Assembly (NCBI RefSeq): GCF_001302265.1
Contig: NZ_LHQM01000030.1
Location: 22,928-86,927, forward strand
Length of the DNA stretch: 64,000 nucleotides
DNA from: Streptococcus phocae
GTDB lineage: Bacteria > Bacillota > Bacilli > Lactobacillales > Streptococcaceae
Reading direction: 5' to 3'
A program made the translations under genes and the position numbers. Position 1 is the first letter of the stretch. Every line of letters starts with the position of its first letter. The notes beneath the pieces were generated by a model. That model searched no databases and was not told the DNA's origin. It saw nothing but the letters and a program-made list of their open reading frames with translations. Shown one piece after another: positions 10,044 through 20,016 of the stretch.

Positions 10044-13000
10044 CCCTTTTTTAACGCCAGAAGCCATTACTGACTTGCAGCAAAAAGAGCAACTGTCAGA
10101 TAAGGCGCAAAAGCGAACAGCGCAACAAATTGAAGCCATTTACACCAATGGGCAAAATGTTCTGGTATCTGCCTCAGCAGGCTCTGGGAAAACATTTGTG
10201 ATGGTTGAGCGTATCTTGGATAAAATCAAGCGCGGGATAGGCATTGACCAACTCTTTATTTCCACATTTACTGTCAAAGCTGCAACAGAGCTACGAGAGC
10301 GTATTGAAAAGCGACTAGTAGCAACCATTGCTAAAACCTCTGATGCGCAACTAAAAGCTTATTTCAACGACCAATTACAATCTCTTTCTCAGGCAGATAT
10401 TGGCACCATGGATGCCTTTACCCAAAAATTAGTCAGTCGGTATGGCTATACCCTAGGGATATCACCTCATTTTCGAATCATGCAGGATAAAACTGAGCAA
10501 GACTATTTGAAAAAGGAGGTCTTTAGCAAGCTTTTTGCCAGCTACCTAGAAGGCACGCAAGGACAGCTATTTAAGGCTTTAGTCAAAAACTTTTCAGGAA
10601 ATCGAAAAGATGCCACAGGCTTTAGGCAAGTGGTTTATCAAATTCATCAATTTAGCCAGTCAACGGATGACCCTGAAAAATGGCTGAAAGAGCATTTTTT
10701 AAGAGCTGCCAAAACCTACACGAGTTTTCAAGACATTGCTGACAAAGATGTCGAGGCTTTGCTGATTTGTATGCAGGATACCGCTGACCAACTCAGAGAT
10801 GTGACCGATTTAGAAGGTTATGGGCAAGTAAAAAAAGACGGCAAACCCACTGCGAAATATGTTAAACATTTGCAGCAGATTGAGTCGCTTTACGAATGGG
10901 CCTTGCATTTTGAGAGCCTTTATGGAAAATCAGGTTTGAGCCGTTTGGCCCAAGACCTAACAGCCCTCTTGCCTTCTGGCTCAGATGTGACGGTTGCTGG
11001 TGAAAAATACCCTGTCTACCGTCCTTTACAGCATCGATTGACGAGGCTCAGGCACATGGAGACTATTTTTGCCTACCAAGCAGAATCCCTTCCTTTATTA
11101 GAGGTGTTGCAAGGTTTTATGCTTGATTTTTCGAGAGACTACCTGTCTGTCAAAATGGCTGAAAGTGCTTTTGAATTTTCTGACATCGCACATTTTGCCA
11201 TTCACATTTTACAGCAAAATCCAGACATCAGACAAGCCTATCAAGGCCATTACCACGAAGTTATGGTTGATGAGTATCAAGACAACAACCACATGCAAGA
11301 GCGTTTGATAGAACTGCTCTCAAATGGGCAAAATCGCTTTATGGTGGGGGATATCAAGCAGTCAATCTACCGATTTAGACAGGCAGATCCCCAGATTTTC
11401 AACACAACCTTCAAAGATTACCAAAATAACCCTCAGCATGGGAAACTGATTTTGCTCAAGGAAAATTTCCGCAGCCAATCAGAGGTTTTAGACACCACCA
11501 ATGCTATTTTTAGCCATCTCATGGATGAGGATTTAGGAGAAATCAACTACGACGACAGCCACGCCTTAGTCGCCGGTAGTGATCGTCAAAAAGCTCCACA
11601 ACCTCAAAACAAAACCCAGTTATTACTATACAACACTGACAAAAATGAAGAATCAGAAGAAACCTCAGCTGATGTTGGTCAACTATCACCAGCCGAAGTC
11701 AAAATGGTTGTGAAAGAAATTATTCGACTTCACAACGAAGAGGGGGTTACGTTTGATCAAATCACTTTGTTAGTTTCTTCGAGAACACGTAACGATGGCA
11801 TTTTACAGACCTTCAATCAGTATGGGATTCCATTGATTGTGGACGGTGGTCAGCAAAATTACCTCAAATCCGTTGAGGTGATGGTCATGTTAGACACACT
11901 AAGAAGCATTAACAATCCTTTAAACGATTATGCCTTAGTGGCCTTGATGCGCTCACCGATGTTTTCATTTGACGAGGACCAGCTAGCTCGGATTGCTCTT
12001 CAAAACCAAGAAACGCCATATGTTGAATCCTTCTATGAAAAAATTGAAAATAGCCTTCTGAAAAAAGGGGCACACACCTCCCTGATGCCACAAGACCTGA
12101 CTGAGAAATTGACAGATTTTGTCGCAACGTTGACCTCGTGGCGACAATTTGCCAAAGTGAACTCGTTGTATGACTTGATTTGGAAAATCTTTAATGACCG
12201 TTTTTACTTTGACTTTGTTGCGACTCAGCCAAAGGCAGAACAGGCTCAGGCAAATCTTTACGCCCTGGCCTTTCGTGCTTATCAATTTGAACAATCTGGC
12301 TACAAAGGCCTTTCTCGCTTTATTGGCATGATTGACAAGGTTTTGGAAACCAAAAATGACTTGGCAAATGTTGAGCTGACAAGCCCTAAGCAAGCGGTGA
12401 ATCTGATGACTATCCATAAATCCAAAGGTTTGGAGTTTCCTTATGTCTTTATCTTAAACAGTGACAAGCGTTTTTCGATGACCGATTTGCAAGCACCTGT
12501 TATGTTGAACCGCCAGAATGGCATTGGCATCAAGTATCTGGCAGACGTCAAAAAAGAACTAGAAGAAACATCACTAGCCTCAGTCAAGGTGATGATGGAA
12601 ACCATGCCTTATCAGATTAATAAGCAAGCATTGCACCTGGCAACATTATCAGAACAAATGCGCCTTTTGTATGTGGCAATGACTAGAGCAGAAAAAAAAC
12701 TATATCTAGTCGGTAAGATCAGCGAAAGCACTGACTTATCCTTTGAGAATGATCAGCGCAGTGGCAATCATTTGGCTTTAGAGCTGCGAAAACGTCTGAC
12801 CAGTTTTCAAGACTGGTTGCTGGCAGTTGCGGCGGTGTTTAGCAAACAAGACTTGCACTTTGACATCAATTATTGTTCGGATGAGGAGTTGACGTCAGAA
12901 GCTATTGGGCAACTTAAAACCCCCGCTGTTTTACAGGCTGACGATGTGAGCAACAATCGCCAGACTCCTGACATTGCGCGTGCTTTAGACATTTTAGAGA

Positions 13001-13671
13001 ATGTCTCTCGTCTCAATGACACTTATCAAGCGGCCATTAACCTACCAACAGTGAGAACTCCGAGCCAACTCAAAGAGCGGTACCAGCCATTAATGGGGAC
13101 AGAGGAGATTGAGGTGATTTCAAAAGCCTATCCCCAAAAACGTGATTTTGACTTACCTGATTTTACGAAAAAAGGAAAGGTTCTCCCCCATCAAATAGGC
13201 TCTAGCTTGCATGAATTAATGCAGCGCATTCCAATCTCAAAAGACCTATCAGAGGCTGATATTGAAAAAGCCCTTGAGATGGTAGGAGCTGATGAGGCTG
13301 TGAAGGAAAAAATTGATCTTGATAAGGTTAATAGTTTCTTTGAAACAACAACTCTCGGAAAACTCATGAAACAACATCCTGAGCGATTGAACCGTGAAGC
13401 CCCATTTGCCATTTTGCGCCAAGACCCTGAGAGTAAAGAACAGTATGTTGTTCGAGGAATTATTGATGGGTATCTGTTGTTTGACGATTACATCGTCTTG
13501 TTTGACTACAAGACAGATCGCTACACGCACGCTCAAGAGCTGCAAAAACGGTACCAACATCAGATGGATTTATATGCAGAAGCTCTCCAACAAGTTTATG
13601 GCATTAACCAAATTGACAAATACCTTGTTTTAATGGGAGGCACCAAACTAGAAGTTGTCTCTGTTTATTAA
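10033..13671 (+). CDS. rexA: ATP-dependent helicase/nuclease subunit A (RexA/AddA)
   Basis: Large subunit of RexAB, 1212 aa. A UvrD/Rep SF1 helicase with Walker A ASAGSGKT (47-54), Walker B VDEYQD (D413-D417), a [15 protein letters not shown] motif, [13 protein letters not shown] and [12 protein letters not shown]. The C-terminal RecB-type nuclease has LFDYKTD with Asp1158 and Lys1160. It starts within the end of rexB. Compared with S. pyogenes RexA as remembered, the sequence is clearly homologous but diverged in the linker regions, arguing for a related species. Confidence 0.96.
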   Translation: MTFDPFLTPEAITDLQQKEQLSDKAQKRTAQQIEAIYTNGQNVLVSASAGSGKTFVMVERILDKIKRGIGIDQLFISTFTVKAATELRERIEKRLVATIAKTSDAQLKAYFNDQLQSLSQADIGTMDAFTQKLVSRYGYTLGISPHFRIMQDKTEQDYLKKEVFSKLFASYLEGTQGQLFKALVKNFSGNRKDATGFRQVVYQIHQFSQSTDDPEKWLKEHFLRAAKTYTSFQDIADKDVEALLICMQDTADQLRDVTDLEGYGQVKKDGKPTAKYVKHLQQIESLYEWALHFESLYGKSGLSRLAQDLTALLPSGSDVTVAGEKYPVYRPLQHRLTRLRHMETIFAYQAESLPLLEVLQGFMLDFSRDYLSVKMAESAFEFSDIAHFAIHILQQNPDIRQAYQGHYHEVMVDEYQDNNHMQERLIELLSNGQNRFMVGDIKQSIYRFRQADPQIFNTTFKDYQNNPQHGKLILLKENFRSQSEVLDTTNAIFSHLMDEDLGEINYDDSHALVAGSDRQKAPQPQNKTQLLLYNTDKNEESEETSADVGQLSPAEVKMVVKEIIRLHNEEGVTFDQITLLVSSRTRNDGILQTFNQYGIPLIVDGGQQNYLKSVEVMVMLDTLRSINNPLNDYALVALMRSPMFSFDEDQLARIALQNQETPYVESFYEKIENSLLKKGAHTSLMPQDLTEKLTDFVATLTSWRQFAKVNSLYDLIWKIFNDRFYFDFVATQPKAEQAQANLYALAFRAYQFEQSGYKGLSRFIGMIDKVLETKNDLANVELTSPKQAVNLMTIHKSKGLEFPYVFILNSDKRFSMTDLQAPVMLNRQNGIGIKYLADVKKELEETSLASVKVMMETMPYQINKQALHLATLSEQMRLLYVAMTRAEKKLYLVGKISESTDLSFENDQRSGNHLALELRKRLTSFQDWLLAVAAVFSKQDLHFDINYCSDEELTSEAIGQLKTPAVLQADDVSNNRQTPDIARALDILENVSRLNDTYQAAINLPTVRTPSQLKERYQPLMGTEEIEVISKAYPQKRDFDLPDFTKKGKVLPHQIGSSLHELMQRIPISKDLSEADIEKALEMVGADEAVKEKIDLDKVNSFFETTTLGKLMKQHPERLNREAPFAILRQDPESKEQYVVRGIIDGYLLFDDYIVLFDYKTDRYTHAQELQKRYQHQMDLYAEALQQVYGINQIDKYLVLMGGTKLEVVSVY

Positions 13672-13694
13672 GATACTTATCACTAAAGATTAGT

Positions 13695-13724
13695 AAAAGT
13701 TGTGGCAATTGCTGCAACTTTTTT
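13695..13724 (+). terminator. Terminator after rexA
   Basis: AAAAGTTG / CAACTTTT arms with an imperfect inner GC pair and a T run. Confidence 0.7.
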
Positions 13725-13801
13725 GCTGGGCTCAGTTTAGCCTTGATTTTTGTATTTTTATAAGTTAATATAATAATTATTAAAAGCAAGGAGGCCTATC
13801 T

Positions 13802-14917
13802 ATGAAGTTACCAGTATTTGGTGTTGAAGAATGGCTTAATCAGCACGAAAAAAAAGCAGTGCATAATATTGCAGAATCCTCAATTTCATCACTTAGTCTT
13901 GCAGAGTTATTCGAACTAACCCAGACTAACCCAGAAGCCTTTTACCAGACCTTGCACCATAAACAGTTAGACTATGGCTGGATAGAAGGGTCGCCTGAGT
14001 TTAAAAAAGCTGTTGCAGCGCTTTACCAAAACCAAGAAACAGATAACATCCTTCAAACCAATGGGGCTACAGGAGCTAATTTTCTAGTGATTTATGCCTT
14101 GATTAGTGAAGGAGACCATGTTATTGCTCATTACCCAAGTTATCAGCAACTGTATGACATTCCAGCATCATTAGGTGCTGAGGTAGACTATTGGCACACC
14201 AAAGAATCTTTAAATTGGCTGCCAGATTTAGAAGAGTTAAAAACGCTGATTCGACCAAATACCAAACTCATTACCATCAATAATGCCAATAACCCGACAG
14301 GTGCCTTTATGGATAGGGCTTACTTAGAAAAACTTGTCGCTATCGCAAAGGCACACGATATCTATATTCTCAGTGACGAAGTTTACCACTCATTTGCCTC
14401 AGACCGACTGATTGCCATCGCTGACTTGTATGATAAGGGCATTTCAGTCAACAGCATGTCTAAAACGTTTTCTATTCCAGGGATTCGAGTAGGCTGGCTA
14501 GCAGCATCTCAGAGCATTTGTCAGCAGCTAGTGGGTTACCGTGATTACACCATGATTTGTGCAGGTGTGTTTGATGATATGGTAGCAACATTAGCTCTGA
14601 CGCATGTTGATGCCATTTTAGCGCGTAACCGTCACATCGTTGCTACTAACTTAGCCATTTTAGATCAATGGGTTCAACAAGAAGAAAAAGCTTCCTACCG
14701 AAAGCCTCCTTTGGTTTCGACAGCTTTTGTAAAACTAGCCATTGATATCCCAATAGAAGACTTTGCGCTAAGTCTACTCAATGATTACCAAACATTGGTT
14801 GTTCCTGGCAATCGATTTCAGCAACCTCAGCATGTGAGAATTGGCTACTGTTGCCAAAAAGATCATCTCGAAGCAGGACTGACAGCCTTGTCGAAATTAT
14901 TAAATAATATTCAATAA
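13802..14917 (+). CDS. PLP-dependent aminotransferase, class I/II
   Basis: A 371-aa fold-type I aminotransferase. The features are NNANNPTG (160-167), SDEVYHSF (191-198, Asp/Tyr contacts to PLP) and the Schiff-base Lys221 in SMSKTFSIPG. The C-terminal RIGYC provides the substrate carboxylate Arg. It falls near aspartate/aromatic aminotransferases or capreomycidine-synthase-like enzymes, so the amino-acid substrate is uncertain. The ATG follows CAAGGAGG. It is followed, 67 bases on and from its own promoter, by an amino-acid-binding lipoprotein, hinting at an amino-acid theme. Confidence 0.85.
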   Translation: MKLPVFGVEEWLNQHEKKAVHNIAESSISSLSLAELFELTQTNPEAFYQTLHHKQLDYGWIEGSPEFKKAVAALYQNQETDNILQTNGATGANFLVIYALISEGDHVIAHYPSYQQLYDIPASLGAEVDYWHTKESLNWLPDLEELKTLIRPNTKLITINNANNPTGAFMDRAYLEKLVAIAKAHDIYILSDEVYHSFASDRLIAIADLYDKGISVNSMSKTFSIPGIRVGWLAASQSICQQLVGYRDYTMICAGVFDDMVATLALTHVDAILARNRHIVATNLAILDQWVQQEEKASYRKPPLVSTAFVKLAIDIPIEDFALSLLNDYQTLVVPGNRFQQPQHVRIGYCCQKDHLEAGLTALSKLLNNIQ

Positions 14918-14921
14918 ATGC

Positions 14922-14950
14922 TTTACTTTTGAATAAGAATACACTATAAT
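14922..14950 (+). promoter_or_regulatory. Promoter of the binding-protein gene
   Basis: TTTACT at 14922-14927, a 17-base spacer and TATAAT at 14945-14950. Confidence 0.6.
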
Positions 14951-14984
14951 AGGTTTTATCAAATAAAAAAGGAATAAAAATACT

Positions 14985-15797
14985 ATGAAACTCAAAAAAA
15001 TAATGATCAGCACCATCACCTTTTTATCTCTATTTAGCCTAGCAGCTTGTGGGAGTACTCAAAAAAGCAGTTTGAAAGATAGTGTGAAAGAAACAGGAAA
15101 GTTAGTTGTAGCAGTCAGCCCTGATTACGCTCCCTTTGAATTTAAAGCCTTAATTGATGGCAAAGATACTGTGGTAGGCGCTGACATTCAATTAGCCCAA
15201 GCCATTGCAGATGAACTAGGGGTCAAGCTAGAGTTATCAGCGATGAGCTTTGATAATGTTTTGTCTAGCCTTCAAACAGGAAAGGCTGATATGGCAATTT
15301 CTGGCTTATCTTACACCAAAGAGCGTGCAAAGGTCTATGAATTTTCAACACCTTATTACGAAACAGAAAATGCTATTTTAGTAAAAGCTTCAGACCTTTC
15401 TAAATACACAGATAAATCGAGTCTAGACAATAAAAAAGTTGCTGTGCAAAAAGGGGCTATCGAGGAAAAATTATCTAAAGAGCAACTTAAAAAAGCCAAC
15501 ATCATTCCTTTGACAGCGATGGGTGAAGCAATTAATGAGTTGAAATCAGGACAAGTTCAAGCTGTTGACCTAGAAGCTCCAGTAGCAGAAGGATTCTTAG
15601 CCCAAAACCCAGATTTAGCTTTGGCACCTTTTAAACTAAAAACCAGTGATGGCGATGCTAAAGCAGTGGCAATGCCAAAAGGCAGCAAAGAATTGAAAAA
15701 AGTTGCTGATAAAGTTATTAAAAAACTCATCAAAGAAGGCAAATACAAAGATTTTATTAAAGAAGCTGCGGCATTAACAGGAAAAGCAGTGGAATAG
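14985..15797 (+). CDS. Amino-acid ABC transporter substrate-binding lipoprotein
   Basis: The 270-aa protein has a lipoprotein signal with lipobox LAAC (Cys22) and a family 3 solute-binding domain. The domain shows VAVSPDYAPFEF (about 41-52), GADIQLAQAIADELG, TGKADMAISGLSYTKERA and EFSTPYYETENAIL. It would be anchored outside the membrane and feed a polar or basic amino acid to an ABC permease. No permease or ATPase follows, so its partners must be elsewhere. The exact amino acid is not determinable. It has its own promoter and terminator, so it is probably monocistronic. Confidence 0.9.
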   Translation: MKLKKIMISTITFLSLFSLAACGSTQKSSLKDSVKETGKLVVAVSPDYAPFEFKALIDGKDTVVGADIQLAQAIADELGVKLELSAMSFDNVLSSLQTGKADMAISGLSYTKERAKVYEFSTPYYETENAILVKASDLSKYTDKSSLDNKKVAVQKGAIEEKLSKEQLKKANIIPLTAMGEAINELKSGQVQAVDLEAPVAEGFLAQNPDLALAPFKLKTSDGDAKAVAMPKGSKELKKVADKVIKKLIKEGKYKDFIKEAAALTGKAVE

Positions 15798-15889
15798 TAA
15801 AAGTTACGAGCCTATCTGGTAAGTAGTGTTATCAAAAACGAAACAATACAAGCAATCAGAAATATTAGTAGGATATATCATGCTATTTT

Positions 15890-15922
15890 AAAAAGGAGGA
15901 CAAAAATATCTGTCCTCTTTTT
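15890..15922 (+). terminator. Terminator of the binding-protein gene
   Basis: GAGGACA at 15896-15902 pairs with TGTCCTC at 15911-15917, with flanking A and T runs. Confidence 0.8.
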
Positions 15923-15963
15923 GTATATTTATTTTATTAAGAAAATATCTGTTAGGACTGGAT

Positions 15964-16029
15964 AGCAAAAACGCTCCGCCTTTTGCTAAACCTTTAGGAG
16001 ATAGTACTCCATTTGATTTAGCGTGGAGT
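15964..16029 (+). other. Two tandem inverted repeats upstream of rpsU
   Basis: AGCAAAA/TTTTGCT (15964-15970, 15981-15987) and ACTCCA/TGGAGT (16006-16011, 16024-16029) lie between the preceding terminator and the rpsU promoter. No gene is seen in 15798-16139 apart from these hairpins, the terminator and the promoter. Confidence 0.45.
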
Positions 16030-16064
16030 TTAAAAAAATAGCACATAAAAGAAGAAAAAATTGT

Positions 16065-16093
16065 TTGACTTTTGTATCAAAATCATGTAATAT
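16065..16093 (+). promoter_or_regulatory. rpsU promoter
   Basis: TTGACT at 16065-16070, a 17-base spacer and TAATAT at 16088-16093. Confidence 0.7.
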
Positions 16094-16139
16094 AGTCAAG
16101 AACGTGAAAATGTTACAATATCTTGAGGAGGTGAAACAC

Positions 16140-16316
16140 ATGTCAAAAACAGTAGTCCGTAAAAACGAATCGCTTGACGATGCTCTTCGTCGCTTCAAAC
16201 GTTCTGTTACTAAAGCTGGTACTCTTCAAGAATCACGTAAACGTGAATTCTACGAAAAACCTTCTGTAAAACGCAAACGCAAATCAGAAGCAGCTCGCAA
16301 ACGTAAAAAATTCTAA
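16140..16316 (+). CDS. rpsU: 30S ribosomal protein S21
   Basis: The 58-aa, strongly basic S21 of the small subunit, which helps mRNA binding at the anti-Shine-Dalgarno end. The sequence [20 protein letters not shown] is the standard streptococcal start and the tail is Arg/Lys-rich. The ATG at 16140 has a strong GAGGAGGTG site; the longer in-frame reading from 16023 would begin upstream of the promoter and is rejected. It has its own promoter and terminator. Confidence 0.98.
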
Positions 16317-16328
16317 ATTCTAGATATT

Positions 16329-16362
16329 AAAAGCAGTCTCCTTAAAAAGGAGGCTGCTTTTT
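16329..16362 (+). terminator. rpsU terminator
   Basis: AAAAGCAG-CTCCTT / AAGGAG-CTGCTTTT stem with a T run. Confidence 0.9.
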
Positions 16363-16547
16363 CGTCGTCACTTCAGAAAAACACTCCCAGATTAGTACGA
16401 ACAATTTTTAATTTTGTCAGAAAAAACATTTCCATATTAAACGTTTTCTGATAAAATATAAGCGTTGGCTATTGCTATAGAGCTGTTATCACGAATGACA
16501 TTAATTATTTTGATGGTAGCAGTGATAAAAGAAAGGAAGTATTTATT

Positions 16548-19400
16548 GTGAAAAGAAAGTCTGGGACAAGTGATTTTTCACGTTATTTGGTCTTAGGGCA
16601 AATGGCAGTTGCATTGCTATCAGCAACTGCAGCAGAGCAAGTGGTTCATGCTGGAGAGGTAGACGGTCAGTCGCCTCAAGCACAACAACTCTCCCTAACA
16701 GAAGCTGCGGCAAATCAACAGGCAGAAGTGTCTGCGGTTGGTGTAACAGAACAGGAATTACAACCAACATCAGCACCTGAAAAAGCTGGAGAAGTTGCTG
16801 TCGTAGAACCAGAGCAAGAAAAGGTCAGCGACAGTCAAGCAACGGCTACGATATCTAGTCCTTTGTCTGACGTTAGAAACGGGCAAGAAGGTGTAGCTTA
16901 TACTGTTTCAGGCCAAATCATTAGTAAAGTCAATGCCTGGGGCGGTAATGGGTTTTACCTTCAAGACAATTCAGGTCAAGGGCTTTATGTCTATCCTAAA
17001 AACAACTCTCTAGGGTATCAGCTGGGTGACCGTGTCACACTAACAGGGACACTAAAACGTTTTAGAAGTGATTTGCAATTGGTAGATGTTACTGACCATA
17101 AGTCTACTGATCAAACCTTTAAGACTTCTGTCACAAAAACTAGTCCAAGCGAGCTTGCCACAGCACCTTTAGCTACTATGGTGGAATTGGATCAGGTGAC
17201 TGTTGGTGAGATTACTATTGATTCCCATAATACCGCTACCTTTACTGTTTCAGACGATAAGGGTCAAAAAGCAACTATCCGTTTAGATAATCGAACAGGA
17301 ATGACAGGTTCTGATTTGCTAGAGATAGTTGATACTAGTGATGTCATTAACGTTTCAGGAATCTTATCTCTTTTTGACAATAATTTCCAAATCAAACCTT
17401 TTGACAAATCACATTTCCAAGTCATTAAAAAACTTGCCCCTCGAAGTCCTCAAAAAGCGACAGTTACTATTGGTGATATCCAGGGCAAGAGTCATCAATC
17501 GCCTTATAATCACCGAAAAGTGATAGTAAAAGACGTTGTGGTAACTTACCTTGTTGCTTCAAATAATTTTTACGTCCAAGACCTTCACCCAGATGGTGAT
17601 AGCGCAACATCAGACGGTATCAATGTCATCAGCGAGGTAGATGCTAAAGATATCCGTATTGGAGATGTTTTAACATTAACAGGAACCGTTGAAGAACATT
17701 TTGGGAAGGGCTATTCAGAAAAGAGTAAAACTGACTTAACCATTACGCGCATCAAAGCAAAAGAAATCGGAAAAACAGGCACAGCTGAATTGCCTAAAGC
17801 GATTGTCATCGGCAAAGACCGCAAGATTCCTGCTGACATCATTGATAACGACGGCATGACTGTTTTTGACCCAGAAGAAGATGCTCTTGATTTTTGGGAA
17901 TCTGTTGAAGGCATGTTAGTTGCTGTTGACGATGCTAAGATTGTTGGACCGATGAAACACAAAGAAATTTACGTGTTACCAGGGTCTTACCAAGCAAAAC
18001 TCAATAACATGAGCGGCATCAATTTGAAACCAAATACTTACAACACTGGTTTGGTACCAATCTTGTTTAAATCAGGAAAACAAGTTGTTAAGGCAGGAGA
18101 TTTCTTTACTGGTCGCTTGGTTGGTCCGGTGACCTATAGCTACACAAACTATAAGGTTTATGTTAACGATGAAACGATGCCAACCTTAAACCAAGGTTCA
18201 GTTGTTCCTGAAAAAACCTACTTAGCAAAAGATGAGAGCCGATTGAGCATTGCTTCTTATAATATTGAAAACTTCTCGGCAGATAAAAAATCAACGCCAG
18301 ACAGCAAAGTAAAACGCATTGCCCAATCCTTTATTTCCGATCTTCAATCTCCAGATATCATTGGTCTCATCGAGGTTCAAGACAACAATGGTCCGACAGA
18401 TGATGGCACGACCGATGCAAGCCAAAGTGCAGCTCGTTTGATCAAAGCAATTACAGATTTGGGTGGTCCAGCCTATACCTATGTTGACATTGCACCAGAA
18501 AACAACCAAGATGGAGGTCAGCCTGGCGGTAATATCCGTGTTGCCTTCCTTTATAATAAAGATCGCGTTAGCCTTTCTGACAAACCTAAAGGAACAGCTA
18601 CTCAGGCAGTTGCATGGGAAAACGGTGAATTAAACCTTAGTGTTGGAAGAATTGATCCGACCAATCCTATTTGGGAAACGGTTCGTAAATCACTCGCAGC
18701 TGAGTTTATTTTCAAAGGGCAAAAAGTTGTTGTGTTGGCTAACCACCTTAATTCAAAACGTGGGGACAATGGTCTTTATGGTCGCGTTCAACCAGTAACT
18801 TTTAAATCTGAAGAAAGACGCCATCAATTGTCTAAGATGTTAGCTGATTTTGCAAAAACGGGATTAGCACAAAACGCCAATTCCAATATTGTGATGTTGG
18901 GAGATTTCAATGACTATGAGTTTACTAAGACCATCAGTCTCATTGAGACAGGCGGCATGTCAAATCTTGTGAGCCGTCATGATGAGGCAGATCGTTTCTC
19001 TTATTTCTATCAAGGAAATAACCAAACTCTTGACAATGTTTTGATTTCTAATAATCTTTTGGGACGTTATGCTTTTGATATGGTCCATGTTAATTCGCCG
19101 TTTATGGAAGAACATGGCAGAGCTTCTGACCATGACCCATTGTTATTGCAGTTGGAGCTTAAAGCAGATACCTCATCGCAAGACGCCCAACAACAAAAAA
19201 ATCAAACTCCTCAGAAAAAATCTGACCAAGCAGAGGTTAAAAAAGACCTCTCACCTAGCAAGGCTACTGTGGCATCGAAGGCTTCGAAACAGTTGCCAAG
19301 CACTGGAGACACAACTAGTCGCTTAGCCTCTCTATTTGGCTTTAGCCTGATATTAACAACATTTTTTGGCGCAAAACGTCATAAAAAGAACACACATTAA
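16548..19400 (+). CDS. Cell-wall-anchored extracellular nuclease (SpnA-like)
   Basis: A 950-aa surface protein: signal peptide to about residue 36 (VVHA), an acidic linker, two OB-fold-like modules (about 100-210 and 290-390), and an endonuclease/exonuclease/phosphatase (DNase I-like) domain from about 565. Catalytic-type motifs are SYNIEN (570-575), IEVQDN with Glu609, NHLN with His733, GDFND (785-789) and SDHD with Asp861-His862. It ends in an LPSTG sortase motif (916-920), a hydrophobic stretch and RHKKNTH. GTG start behind GAAAGGAAG. The layout matches SpnA of S. pyogenes, a DNase that degrades neutrophil traps; 5'-nucleotidase-like activity is an alternative. Confidence 0.85.
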   Translation: MKRKSGTSDFSRYLVLGQMAVALLSATAAEQVVHAGEVDGQSPQAQQLSLTEAAANQQAEVSAVGVTEQELQPTSAPEKAGEVAVVEPEQEKVSDSQATATISSPLSDVRNGQEGVAYTVSGQIISKVNAWGGNGFYLQDNSGQGLYVYPKNNSLGYQLGDRVTLTGTLKRFRSDLQLVDVTDHKSTDQTFKTSVTKTSPSELATAPLATMVELDQVTVGEITIDSHNTATFTVSDDKGQKATIRLDNRTGMTGSDLLEIVDTSDVINVSGILSLFDNNFQIKPFDKSHFQVIKKLAPRSPQKATVTIGDIQGKSHQSPYNHRKVIVKDVVVTYLVASNNFYVQDLHPDGDSATSDGINVISEVDAKDIRIGDVLTLTGTVEEHFGKGYSEKSKTDLTITRIKAKEIGKTGTAELPKAIVIGKDRKIPADIIDNDGMTVFDPEEDALDFWESVEGMLVAVDDAKIVGPMKHKEIYVLPGSYQAKLNNMSGINLKPNTYNTGLVPILFKSGKQVVKAGDFFTGRLVGPVTYSYTNYKVYVNDETMPTLNQGSVVPEKTYLAKDESRLSIASYNIENFSADKKSTPDSKVKRIAQSFISDLQSPDIIGLIEVQDNNGPTDDGTTDASQSAARLIKAITDLGGPAYTYVDIAPENNQDGGQPGGNIRVAFLYNKDRVSLSDKPKGTATQAVAWENGELNLSVGRIDPTNPIWETVRKSLAAEFIFKGQKVVVLANHLNSKRGDNGLYGRVQPVTFKSEERRHQLSKMLADFAKTGLAQNANSNIVMLGDFNDYEFTKTISLIETGGMSNLVSRHDEADRFSYFYQGNNQTLDNVLISNNLLGRYAFDMVHVNSPFMEEHGRASDHDPLLLQLELKADTSSQDAQQQKNQTPQKKSDQAEVKKDLSPSKATVASKASKQLPSTGDTTSRLASLFGFSLILTTFFGAKRHKKNTH

Positions 19401-19407
19401 TCAACTC

Positions 19408-19442
19408 AAAAAGCACTGAGACCGAACCGTCTCAGTGCTTTT
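19408..19442 (+). terminator. Terminator after the anchored nuclease
   Basis: Near-perfect 15-base stem AAAAAGCACTGAGAC / GTCTCAGTGCTTTT between convergent genes; may work in both directions. Confidence 0.85.
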
Positions 19443-19460
19443 AAAATTGAGAAATGAAAA

Positions 19461-19485
19461 AACAACTGACATGCAATCAGTTGTT
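19461..19485 (-). terminator. mscL terminator (bidirectional hairpin)
   Basis: AACAACTGA / TCAGTTGTT stem with T runs on either strand, just beyond the mscL stop. Confidence 0.75.
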
Positions 19486-19493
19486 TTTTGTGA

Positions 19494-19865
19494 CTATTTT
19501 TTAGCGAGTAAATCACGAATTTCCATAAGAAGTTCTTCTTGAGATGGTGTTGCAGGCTCTTTAGCAACTTCTTCTTTTTTAGGCATAGCTTTTTGCGCTG
19601 CTTGAACAACGAAGAATAGGCTGGTACCAACAATTAAGAAATTAATAACAGCACTTAGGAAGCTACCATATTTGACACCATTCCAAGCTAATTGAGCGAT
19701 GTTTTCGACATTAGCAGCTTTCAAAGCTGGGTTTAAGATGAGTGGTGTGATGATGTCGTTTACAAACGATGTGACGATAGTACCAAACGCACCACCGATA
19801 ATCACAGCAACAGCAAGGTCAATGATATTGCCCCTAAATAAAAACTTTTTTAATTCTTGAATCAT
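19494..19865 (-). CDS. mscL: Large-conductance mechanosensitive channel
   Basis: A 123-aa homopentameric membrane channel that opens under hypo-osmotic shock. The N-terminal amphipathic stretch MIQELKKFLFRGNIIDLAVA leads into TM1 with the pore-lining AVAVIIGGAFGTIV. TM2 lies at about 70-92, and a charged C-terminal helix follows. A strong AAGGAGGAAATC site precedes the ATG. Divergent from dnaG, convergent with the nuclease gene. A weak promoter candidate on this strand is TTGCCA (19917-19922) and TTATGA (19894-19899), 17 bases apart. Confidence 0.97.
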   Translation of the reverse strand: MIQELKKFLFRGNIIDLAVAVIIGGAFGTIVTSFVNDIITPLILNPALKAANVENIAQLAWNGVKYGSFLSAVINFLIVGTSLFFVVQAAQKAMPKKEEVAKEPATPSQEELLMEIRDLLAKK

Positions 19866-19964
19866 AATCGATTTCCTCCTTGACTTTCTTTAATCATAAC
19901 ATAATTTAAAGAAAAATGGCAATGTAATAGCTTATGCTTTTGAATTTACAAAGACCATTTTCAA

Positions 19965-19973
19965 TGGTATAAT
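19965..19973 (+). promoter_or_regulatory. Extended -10 promoter for dnaG-rpoD
   Basis: TGGTATAAT with TATAAT at 19968-19973, 44 bases before the TTG start. Confidence 0.65.
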
Positions 19974-20016
19974 AAAATATAAAATCATAATGGGATTTTT
20001 GTGGGGAGGTGATGAT

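Noticed and set aside
11983..12417. Reverse-strand 144-codon open frame inside rexA
   Set aside because: Antisense shadow of a highly conserved helicase gene; no ribosome site, Cys- and Leu-rich shadow composition.
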